From: Galeruca laticollis
Lineage: Eukaryota; Arthropoda; Insecta; Coleoptera; Chrysomelidae
NCBI GenBank assembly: GCA_963921935.1
Contig: OY998180.1
Span: 75,741,262 to 75,805,261, forward strand
Direction of reading: 5' to 3'
DNA length: 64,000 bases
Part shown: one piece after another, positions 54,477-64,000 of the stretch
How positions within the stretch are numbered: the first letter of the stretch is position 1
Layout: each line of letters starts with the position of its first letter
Made by a program: the position numbers and the translations under genes
Notes under the pieces: model-generated
Database searches by the model: none
The model's input: the letters and a program-made list of their open reading frames with translations, nothing else
Told to the model about the DNA's origin: nothing

Positions 54477-56911
54477 TGTGACGTGCTTTCTTTCTTCAAA
54501 AAGAATCACGGACGTCACTATGACACCCACGGCTTCGGTACTTCCTAGTTTTCCTCGGGCGCCAGATTTTTGGGGTGGTTTACTCCACCGAACTCTCGAA
54601 AAATACGGCGTCGAGAGTTACCAAGGTAGCCACAGATGGAGGTTCAGTAATTCCAGGGGTCTGTTGTTATAGACCTTTCCGGATATGTAGTGTGCAAACA
54701 GGCTTTAATTGCTTACCACTATCAAACAAATGAAACTACTCGCTACTGGAGAAATTATTACTTTTAATTCCACAAATAAAATTAATTTCACATAAATGAG
54801 ACATTGCAAAAATATCAAAATAAACTACTCGTTATTGGAGAAATTGTCAATTTTAATTCCACAAATAAAATTGAATTTTACATAAATGAGAAATTGCAAA
54901 GATGTCAAAATCTACTACTAAATATCTACGTTACTAATCAAACCAAAAGCGGACTCACACCAAGCAATAAATATTCTAGCTATTTTACAACGGAGGCGGA
55001 AAATAACGTGCAGAATTCTACTAGTACGTAGCAGGTGAAAACAGTACAAAGTTCCTAGTAATAATAAGTCAAAATGCACAGAGAAAGCGTTATGGTTGCA
55101 CTAACAGAGCGTACTATATCGGTTCCTAGTATTTGTGTACCTTTTTAAATAAAGCGGAAGAAAATAATCAATTAACTAGTCTCGGCGGCTAGGTTAATCT
55201 CAATAGCCACCGGAATTTCTTAGCGATTTCACTAGATTCAACTAAACTAGGTTTTACTGATCAACACAATGGCCTATCGTACAAGATCAAATTCTCAGAT
55301 AATGAAAACTACTAGCAGAATGCGAAAACCTCTCTTGGGTACCCCTGCTCAGCAGCGAATACTTCTGAGATTATTTCGTATCCCTTAAATTAAATCTGCC
55401 TTAGAGGCCTCTCGAATTGATCCCTGCTCAGCAGCGAATCCAGACGAGATTTGTCTACTCAGGTGCAAACGAACTAAATTTTCTTAACAGTACGACGGCC
55501 TATTCAGCGGGATTAAATACTCAGATAAACTAGACTTTAAATGTTCTAACTAAAGTTTTACTGGGAAAACAACAGCCTATTGTACGTACTAAACTTTTCA
55601 GATAAAATAGATTGACAGTAGAATCCGAAAGCCTCTCCTTCGTATCCCTGCTCAGCAGCGAACACTCTCGAGATTATTTCGTATCTCTTAAATCAAAACT
55701 GCCTTAGAGGCCTCTCGAATTGATCCCTGCTCAGCAGCGAATCCAGACGAGATTTTTCTAAGCAAATGCAAAAGAAACTAAATTTTACCAGTACAACGGC
55801 TTGTTGAGCGGGATTAAATATTCAGATGAAACAGACTCTATAGGTTATATCTATGATTTTACTAACAAACAACCGCCTATTGTACGAAATCAAATTCTCA
55901 GATAATGACAACTACTAGCAGAATGCGAAAGCCTCTCTCGGGTATCCCTGCTCAGCAGCGAATACTTTTGAGATTATTTCGTATCTCGTAAATTAAACTG
56001 CCTTAGAGGCCTCTCGAATTGATCCCTGCTCAGCAGCGAATCTAGACGAGATTTTTCTAAGCAAATGCAAAAGAAACTAAATTTTAACAGTACAACGGCT
56101 TGTTGAGCGGGGTTAAATATTCAGATGAAACAGACTCTATATGTTATATCTATGATTTTACTAACAAACAACCGCCTATTGTACGAAATCAAATTCTCAG
56201 ATAATGACAACTACTAGCAGAATGCGAAAGCCTCTCTCGGGTATCCCTGCTCAGCAGCGAATACTTTTGAGATTATTTCGTATCTCGTAAATTAAACTGC
56301 CTTAGAGGCCTCTCGAATTGATCCCTGCTCAGCAGCGAATCTAGACGAGATTTTTCTAAGCAAATGCAAAAGAAACTAAATTTTAACAGTACAACGGCTT
56401 GTTGAGCGGGATTAAATATTCAGATGAAAGTGACTCTATATGTTCTAACTTCGGAATTGTACACAAATACTATGAATTCAAACGTAAAAATAAAAGCGGC
56501 TAAGCGTTGGATGATAACAGCTATTTACAGAGAAAAGAAAAATGTATATCCACTTACCGGGTTCACAAAAAAAAAACCAGTCACAGTATTCGGTGTAAAC
56601 ACAATTAAATTTTTAAGCAGGAACAGAAAGAAAAAGCCTCGTTTACCTGTATGCTACGTCCTTTTATTAAATTCTCCTACCCCACTTACGAAGTCTCCTC
56701 CTTAAAATTTTGAAAATGCGCGTACATTAGCAGACTGGTTAAAGTGAACTTGACAAAAGGATATACCGGATGTCTCAAAAGCAGTACATTTATATAAAAA
56801 TAAATATTCATAGGTAAATTTCGAAAGAGAGGCGATTTAATTATTAAATAAAATGAAATTTATACTGCATGGTTGCTGGAAATGAAAACATTAAAAAGTA
56901 ACATCGTTACA
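54477..56911 (-). repeat. 5' LTR of the large gypsy element
   Basis: 2,435 bp, same length as the 3' LTR. Differences I noticed include gcgcc/gcgct near the left end, tatag/tatgg, tttgtc/ttttctc, and ggttaa/ggttta near the right end. It contains the same four ~300-bp units at about 55258-56424. Confidence 0.95.
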
Positions 56912-56915
56912 AAAT
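56912..56915. repeat. Target-site duplication AAAT, right
   Basis: Matches 43489-43492. The joined flank (…tgtc-aaat-ccagt…) restores a short tandem repeat built on ttgtccagttcagtaag at 56925-56975. Confidence 0.75.
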
Positions 56916-57871
56916 CCAGTAAATTGTCCAGTTCAGTAAGTAATTTGTCCAGTTCAGTAAGTTGTCCAATCCGGTATTAAGTTAAATCCATCAAATTATC
57001 AAGTTTTATAGTACATTTTAAGGGGTACTGTAGAGGAAGGGAATAAAAACTTCGATTTATTCTGCGCTGGTTCGATGGTATGAGAAAACATTTAACATCA
57101 TATTTTACCGTCCCTACATATCCTTGAGCGATGCGATAGCTAAATGCATTCTGTTCTCGAAGGACCACTCTAAATTGACCGTTAGAGACGGTTTAAAAGT
57201 CAAACGGGAGTAATAGGAAACTAATGAAAACGAGACATAATATAAATATACCTTATATTACGATTTATTAGTCAATTGACTAGGATTCAGGAAAAGGTAT
57301 ACAAAAACCAGAAGTGACCGGATGTTTATATCACTACACTTAGTAAACAATTCACTGAAATATTTTCCCTCCAAATCTATCAATAATTAAATATAAAGTT
57401 ATTACAAACACACAAATCTAGAAACACTGATGGAAGAGAGCCGGCAACGATGTAAAATGTAACTAATTTAATTATATGAAAATATTGTTGAATGTTCAAT
57501 TGCCATCAATTTTATGCGAGTTAATACAACTGAAGAAAATCTAATCTTACTTGCTTGGTTCCTTAATGCACTAAAACACTACTTTAACTAATTATGGTGG
57601 CGAACTACATGTTTACTGTTAGACGGTTCAAGGAAGAAGAGAATATAAAATGTGAAATGAACGTCAGCCGGCTAGGAATAGCAAAAAATTAGCGTTTTTT
57701 CCTATTCGTTTCGGGATCGTTTGTAACAGCCGATATTGAAAATATATGAATCGTTTGATTTGTAGAAAGAGAATCACTAAGTTTAAAAGGGATTTTAAAC
57801 ATACTGGGAGGGGCAAGGTTCAAACTATAGTTTGAACAATTTAAAGTGTAATAATTATAATCCAACAGCAT
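56916..57871. other. Probable 3' region of the BEL/Pao element and flank
   Basis: No long frame. It follows the pol stop on the minus strand. A 3' LTR should be here if the copy is complete, but I could not delimit one; TGTTACAAACGATC at about 57718-57731 (minus strand) is a possible LTR start. Confidence 0.35.
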
Positions 57872-60800
57872 TTAATTCGCTAAAGGAAGTGGTGCTAATT
57901 TTACGATGGGCCTGGTGTATTCATCATCGGCAGTCTTGAGTTTGACTGCTCGGACCTTATCATCGTTGCCTGTGAGAACTTCCGTTATTCGGGCCAACGG
58001 CCAATTGAGCGGAGGTCTATCTTCTGACTTTACTAATACTAGATCTCCGATTTTGAAATTTTCAGCAGGTCTTTTCCATTTAGGCCTATGCTGGAGTTGG
58101 TTAAGATAATCAATGGACCACTTACGCCAAAAACTTTGCTGAACGCGGGTACATTGTGCCCAAAATGATAAGCGGTTTAAGGGAGTTTCACAGACATCCC
58201 TTTCTGGAAAGGCAGTCAAAGGTGCTCCAATTAGGAAATGACCAGGGGTCAAGGGTAAGAGGTCGTTTGGGTTAGAAGAAAGAGGAGACAGAGGTCTGCT
58301 ATTTAGAATGGCTTCAATTTGAATTATGATAGTGGATATCTGTTCGTATGTGAAAACAGACATTCCTAGCAAACGGACTAGGTGAGATTTGGCGCTTTTA
58401 ACGGCCGCCTCCCATAAACCTTCCCAGTGTGGGCTACGGGCTCGGATAAACTTCCATGAGATCTCATTATGACTCAGGAAGGTTTGAATGTGGTTAAAAC
58501 TCTCGTGAGAGCGGAAAAAAGAAGTCAGTTCTTTCAACTGATTGTCAGCTCCAATGAAATTTGTTCCATTGTCGCTAAAGATAGTATTTGGATTTCCTCT
58601 TCGCCCAATAAATATTTTAAGGGCGGCTACAAAAGATTGAGTTGAGAGATCACTGACGACCTCAATGTGCACAGCCTTAGTGACCATGCAAATAAAAATG
58701 CCTAGGTAAGATTTCAATAAAGGAGATTTCTTCAGATGTGAAGAACGTGTTTGAATAGGGCCGGCAAAATCAACTCCACACTTAGAAAACGGTCGGGAAA
58801 TCTAAACTCCATCTGGAGGTAACGGAGACATAATCTGGGTGCCCATTTGAGTATTAAATCTATGACACAGTACACATTTTCTCAAAAGCTTTTTCACTTG
58901 ACGAACTCCTCCCAGTGGCCAATATCGCCTGCGAAGGTTTCCGAGAACATTTTGAGGACCACTATGCCCTAGACGTTTGTGCTCTTGCGAGATCAACAAA
59001 CTTACAACAAAATGGTTGGATGGTAACAATAGCGGGTGCTTCTGGTCATAATTTAGATCGGCGTACTGCAAACGTCCTCCGACCCTTAATAGTCCAGATT
59101 CATCGAGGAAAATGTTAAGTGGTAATAAAAGTTTATTTTGAATAGGTTTTTTATTCCTTAACAAACAAATTTCTCCAGAAAAGCACTCTTTCTGAATTTG
59201 TCTAATCATAAAGTCATGGGCTGATTTCAGTTCTTCGACCGACAAAAAAGTTCCACTTTCTGTTGAAAGTCGCCGAACCTTCGCGGCAAATCGAAGTAGA
59301 TAGGCAATTACGCGGTGTAGTCTTCTAAATGTCGAATATTTATTCAAGATTGAATTCCAAAAGCTTTCCTGTGATAATAAACCAACTAAATTTACCTTTC
59401 TCGTTTCCGGTAAACTTTCGACCATACGAAAAGTGTCTAATGAATCAAATTTATCGGTTTCTATAAGAAAATGAGGGCCATTAAACCAAAGCATTCTGCT
59501 CTTTTCGGAAAAACAACCTCTAGATAAGCTGTCGGCAGGGTTAAGATGAGTATTAATATGTCTCCAAATGAAATTTGAACTATTTTCTTGAATGATGAGA
59601 ACTCGTCGGGATACAAAAGGTGAAAATTTACTTGCTGTATGCTTTATCCAGCTAAGAGAAACAAGAGAATCACTCCAAAGATTAAGACTATCAAATTGAA
59701 CTAAACTAGAGAAAATTTTAACTATTCAATTAGCTAGTTTGGAGACCAACTCCATAGCACAGAGTTCTAGCTTAGGAACTGTCAACACCTTTTTCAGTGG
59801 ATTTACTCTCGACTTGGCAGCGACTAAACGAGATGACCTAGAATGGTCGGAGTAACTAACTACAAAATAAATGCAACCACCGTATGCTACTTGGCTTGCA
59901 TCAGAGAACCCGTGGAGGGATAAGGAAACGACTTTTTTGTCTTCAGCTAATCGTCGTGGAATAGATACATTAGTAATTTCCAATAAGAGAGATAAGAATT
60001 TTTCCCACTTTTGTAAGATATCTGCATCAGAAATGGGAGAGTCCCAGCCCAGATTGAATTGCCAGAAATCTTGCATAATTAATTTGCCTAAAACCACTAA
60101 AGGATTAATAACTCCTAATGGATCATACACGCTACTTAGAATTGGTAATATGATACGTTTGGTTATGATGGGCATATTTGGGACTACTAAAGTTTTTATA
60201 TTCAACGTATCAGAAACGGAATTCCACTTTAAACCCAAAATTTTACCGGATTCAGTTAAGTTGAGATCTAGTTCAGACTTGGAAACTAGCGATTGCTTGT
60301 TCAAAAATGCGACAGAGTTTGATTTCCATTTATGTAGCTCGAAACCGTGTCGGTTTAGGTTTATTTCTATGTACAATTTATCTAGGTTACGGTAGTCATT
60401 AGTACCGCTCAAAATACCGTCCATATATGTTTGATTCAAAAGCGCATTTTGAGCTTCTGAACACTCCGGATTTCTCAAAGCTATTTCCTTAAGAACGCGG
60501 GTGGCCAAAAATGGAGCACAATTTTGTCCGAAACTAAGACTAGATAACTCAATACATTTGAATGAGTCGGATGGGTCATCGCGCCACAAAATATTCTGTA
60601 AGTGGCGTTGCTCCGGGTTGATGTCAATCATTCTATACATCATTTTGATATCTGCACAGAGGACAAAACGAAAATATCGAAATCGGCATAATATATCAAA
60701 TAAGTTAGGTTGAACTAGGTAGGCTTTAAGAGTTAAGTCGTTAAGAGCTATTCCCGAGTCAGTTTTTGCAGAAAAATCCATTACAACTCTCAATTTGGTG

Positions 60801-61780
60801 GTGACGCATTCCTCTCGTAGTACTGCCCGATGAGGGATGAAATATTTAAATTCAGTACCGAAACGGTTCATTAAATTCAAAGGTATTACTTTGGCATGGT
60901 TCATTGTCAAATATTCGACTACAACATTTTTATAAGATTCAAAAAACTTGAAATTTTGTAAAAATTTTTTCTCTAGTGCGAAAAATCTCTGCCTTGCCAT
61001 ACAAAAATATTGTCCCAGTTTTTTATTTTTGTCAGTGGAAAGCGGCATATCAACCTGGAATCTGCCGGAAGGTAAAACTTGCGTAGTAGACAGGAAGAGG
61101 TTTTCTGCAATTTGATCTTCTATTTTAGACGACTCCGATTCTTTGGGCACGTCTCCAATTTCCCAGAATTTTTCGACAAGCTGAGAAAGGTTCTCAGTAC
61201 TGTTTAAGGTTTCATCTTGTATGGATAAAACGGACAACATAAAATTGTTTTGGGACGACTGTTTGTCAGCCACTGATGGAGAGATTGGTCCAGCAATTAC
61301 ATAACCTAAGTGTGTGTTTACTAACGAGGGCATATCGATACCCAAGCTGAAATTTTCATTACGTAATAAGCTAAAGTATATGTCAGCTCCAATCAAAATG
61401 TCTATTTGGCCTGGCTGAAAAAAGGTAGGATCAGCTAACTCGAAACTAACATTTTCTGGAAATTTAAGTTTTTCCGTTGAAACTGAGAACTGGGGCAGTT
61501 TATCAGTAATCTTTTCAATTACCGCACAAGATATAGTGAAGATCTTTTCGGGATAGACTTGGGAACCAAATGAAATCTGGATAGAGTCAAAACTTTGCGT
61601 ACAAGATTTGCCACCAAGGCCAACAATATTGACAGTCCTTGACTGTCTATTTATGCCCAAACAACTTGTTAAATGCGAAGAAACTACACTCATTTGACTG
61701 GCCGAATCTAATAACGCACGAGCGACAATTACCCGACCGTCTGCACAAAAAACGTCTACAAGGGTAAGGTAAAAGAACAA
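57872..61780 (-). pseudogene. BEL/Pao pol (protease, RT, RNase H, integrase)
   Basis: One frame of 1,303 codons with two internal stops (after LVSKLAN at 59726 and after PLPPDGV at 58802). Protease: ARALLDSASQMSVVS. RT: REECVTTKLRVVMDFSAKT, LCADIKMMYRMIDI (motif A Asp), SLSFGQNCAPFLATR, and TYMDGILSG where YxDD is expected, so the second catalytic Asp is Gly. RNase H: LHGFSDASQVAYGGCIY and VPKLELCAMEL, then after the first stop HLNPADSLSRG. Integrase: HKRLGHSG...CVLCHRF, GVDFAGPI (D), IFSDNGTNFIG (D) and SPHWEGLWEAAVKSAKSHL (E), then LTPGHFLIGAPL and KIGDLVLVKSED of the C-terminal domain. The length is nearly full. The frame differs from gag by one position. Confidence 0.92.
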
Positions 61781-61789
61781 TTTTTTGTG

Positions 61790-63254
61790 AGAAAGACATT
61801 GTGGAAAAGGAAGTTACATTATCCTCTGGTGCAACTAAGTTATCAGGGCTCTTATTGGTTTCTGGTGGTTGAACAGTGACGAAGCTAAAATTATTGTTTG
61901 ACCTATTTACAGAGTTTCTGGATTCAAAATTTACATTATTTGGTTGACGACTATTTGTTCTGGTTTCAGCATTACTAGGGTTATTACGTTGTTCATGTGA
62001 ATGGCTGTTTGGACTAGATTCGAAGTTCAAAAAGGAATGGTGTTGCTTGTTGCAACTCAAACAGCGTTTCAAAGATTTGCAGTACGCAAACAAGTGTTGC
62101 GAGCTAAGACAATTTAGACATAAACCTTTAGATTTGGCTAACTGGTACCTTTCCTGGGGTTTCAGGGAGAGGAACTTTCTACATTTATACAGCGTGTGAT
62201 TTGGCTCAGAGCAATATGGACATGAAGTTTTAGCTTGATAGTTATTACTATTGGAACTACGAAAATTGTTTGCATGAGAAGTATGGTTACTATTGGAATT
62301 ATCGATACGACTGAAAATATTCACTTTTGCTCTAGGTTGATCAAGAGGTTTAACGGGCCTATTGGTCTCGAACAAGTTCAAGCCCTCTAACATAGTGTAT
62401 CGTTTTTTGAGAAACTGGAAGAAATTGTCACAAGAAGGAATTTTTTCAGCATCCCTACTACCTTCAAACTCTTTCCTTGATTGGAAGTCTAATTTCTGTT
62501 CAAGCAAGAAAACTATAAGCGACTCGAAATTCACTTCTGAAGTTAATCCTACATTTCTAATTAAGTCTAGCGTTTTTTTCGCTGTAATATAAAATTCTCG
62601 AAGCTCCGTTGGATTACTTTTCGTTACGGGTTTCTGTTCCACCAATGTTTTATACAAAGTATGTAATAAAGTGACCTGATTGTCATACGTACCCTTCAAA
62701 ATGGTTAAAGCAACTTCTAAATTTTGGTTTGTCACGCTTAAAGAATCTATTAATTGCAAAGGTTGATTGCGCAACAATGATTTTAGATAATACAATTTTT
62801 CTCCTTCTGACTTGAGCTTTGAGTTATTCAATACTAGAGCGGAGAACAAATCAAAAAAAGAATGCCACTCTGAGGCATCCCCCGAAAAGGGTTTAATATT
62901 AATTTTAGGTAAAGATACGTTGGAAGCGCTGGTTTCCAGTACGGCTTCCGAATTATATTTGAATTTATCAAGACGTGATTCAAGCTTGGCGATATTGAAT
63001 TCAAACCGATCTGAATTGGCATCCTCCTCAGATGTACCTTCCGAAGAGGCTTCCTCATCAGTTAATGAAATAATTTCGCCTTGTATTTGACGATAGTTTT
63101 CGTAATAACCTATAAGACTATTCAACTTGACCAATAATAGATGAGCCTCCTCGCTACCGTCCAAATTATTTATAAAATTTTCTAATCGACTAAGCTGTGC
63201 TTTACAGCCTCTGAGTTTATTTTTGAGATGCTTTAATTCAGACATTTTGAACAA
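61790..63254 (-). CDS. BEL/Pao gag
   Basis: From ATG 63254 (MFKMSELKHLKNKLRGCKAQ). Residues 1-100 are helical and acidic. From ~112, LPKINIKPFSGDASEWHSFF opens the DUF1759-type gag domain (KLYYLKSLLRNQPLQLIDSL). Near the end are CPYCSEPNHTLYKC, CLNCLSSQHLFAYC and CLSCNKQHH zinc knuckles, then an Asn/Ser-rich linker. The frame formally runs to 61647, but from about 61775 it reads the protease region out of frame, so a single-base change there separates gag from pol. In most BEL/Pao elements gag and pol form one frame. The gag itself has no break. Confidence 0.88.
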
Positions 63255-64000
63255 AGTATGTATTCAATCACTGTAACGGCAAACTACAAAAAAATGATAA
63301 ACGGTTTTATTTAACTCGAATAATGTGACTAAACCATTGAAATACATCAAATTAGCGTTTGTAGCAAATCATTTGCGACATGCATATACTTACACAGTTT
63401 GGCGTAAATTGGCGGAAGAAAAACAAATAGCTATCAAATGGATTACTCATAATTCACAAATTGTTCAAACAATGTTTGCATGAATAGCACTAATAATAAT
63501 AAAAAACATAGGAATGGCGTAAATAGCGATGATAATCAAATATGACGTTAATTCGTTATGTCAAATTAGTCAAATAAATTGTTGATAAACAACTAACAAA
63601 GTAAAATGGCGTATAAATTTTCAATATTGAATTGATCAAATAGATTTTTACTAAATATAGCTAAATATAGCACACAAACTCTCTAAGCAAAATTAACAAG
63701 AAAAACCAAATATTGAATTAAATATTTTGTATCAAATCGATTGACGATAAATCGCTCACATATTATTTTAACAACATTTGTGTAAATAGCTAAAAAAATC
63801 AAACATGTCTAGCAAAAAAGTTTTTGATATCAATATCAAATAAATTGTTGATAAATAACACACAAAGTACGCGTAAATAGCAAAAAATCAAGGATAGCCA
63901 ATAAATGGTATAAAATCAATGAAAGAAATTGTCAAAAAATAATTCACAAATTATCAAAACGACATTAGCGTATAATATCGAGAGAAATCAAATATAGCAA
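63255..64000. other. BEL/Pao 5' leader or LTR with diverged tandem repeats
   Basis: Variants of ggcgtaaatagc...aatcaaatat recur near 63408, 63520, 63606, 63780, 63868 and 63968. The phrase aaataaattgttgataaa-aac occurs near 63572 and 63840. No frame. The primer site and LTR border were not found, and the right end is cut by the window. Confidence 0.45.

Larger units (their letters stand above)
43493..56911 (-). mobile_element. Complete large Ty3/gypsy LTR retrotransposon, 13.4 kb, Woot/Ulysses-like architecture
   Basis: Two 2,435-bp LTRs, a 4-bp target duplication, a primer site at 54457-54474, a polypurine tract at 45928-45944, and on the minus strand gag, protease plus linker, RT-RNaseH-INT, then two extra ORFs. 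The domain order PR-RT-RH-INT and the 4-bp duplication fit Ty3/gypsy. LTRs this long are rare; Woot of Tribolium castaneum and Ulysses of Drosophila virilis are known examples. The LTRs differ at about eight of 2,435 positions, so the insertion is recent. At least one frame change (near 50,840) may disable this copy. Confidence 0.95.
57872..63254 (-). mobile_element. BEL/Pao LTR retrotransposon, gag-pol, inactive
   Basis: gag (63254-61647) and pol (61780-57872) on the minus strand, with domains in BEL/Pao order: DUF1759-like gag, zinc knuckles, protease, Pao-type RT, RNase H, H2C2 integrase finger, integrase core, DUF5641-like tail. LTRs were not delimited. The 5' side probably reaches past the window edge. 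Confidence 0.9.

Noticed and set aside
57689..57871. 60-codon minus-strand frame after BEL pol as an extra gene
   Set aside because: It directly follows the pol stop, with no recognised motif; more likely 3' UTR.

Overview
The window looks like a stretch of AT-rich insect chromosome built almost entirely of transposable elements. I found no host protein-coding gene, rRNA or tRNA. The mix points to an arthropod, most likely an insect: Ty3/gypsy and BEL/Pao LTR elements, jockey/CR1-type and ORF1-bearing LINEs, Penelope-like elements (PLEs), piggyBac, IS630/Tc1/mariner-type transposons and Crypton relics. The very long LTRs of the best-preserved element recall Woot of the flour beetle Tribolium, so a beetle is possible, but that is inference.

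Layout. 1-1673: 5' end of a minus-strand gypsy-type element (broken gag, primer site, LTR). 1900-3690: two decayed Crypton tyrosine recombinases in opposite orientation with fold-back repeats nearby. 3950-4690: a decayed ~170-bp tandem array. 5230-7347: AT-rich DNA with no clear content. 7438-9874: a Tc1/mariner-type DNA transposon with ~430-bp inverted ends and a broken, intron-bearing transposase. 9919-11450: copy A of an uncharacterised 1.5-kb repeat. 11495-16480: mostly unassigned. 16596-20279: a LINE on the minus strand (ORF1 and ORF2, both broken). 20280-25000: relics. 25031-26155: a LINE RT fragment on the plus strand. 26931-28505: a PLE remnant with direct terminal repeats. 28839-31238: a piggyBac copy. 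33270-34900: a LINE tail inside a folded-back inverted duplication. 35094-36637: copy B of the 1.5-kb repeat, inverted. 36734-40636: two 5'-truncated PLE copies head to head, forming a near-perfect 3.9-kb palindrome. 40665-42775: small repeats, a truncated DNA transposon and a MITE.

43493-56911 is the centrepiece: a complete 13.4-kb LTR retrotransposon on the minus strand. It has two 2,435-bp LTRs that differ at only about eight sites, a 4-bp AAAT target duplication, a primer-binding site and a polypurine tract. Its genes in order are gag, protease plus a repeat-rich linker, RT-RNaseH-integrase, and two extra ORFs where env would sit. One extra ORF encodes a protein with three zinc knuckles that look copied from gag. 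57872-63254 carries a BEL/Pao gag-pol that is nearly full length but disabled by two stops, a frame change and a substituted RT active-site residue.

The elements do not form a shared pathway. The order of events can be read from nesting: the piggyBac sits inside a PLE-associated repeat, the large LTR element split a short tandem repeat, and nearly every long (TA)n tract abuts the end of a mobile element.
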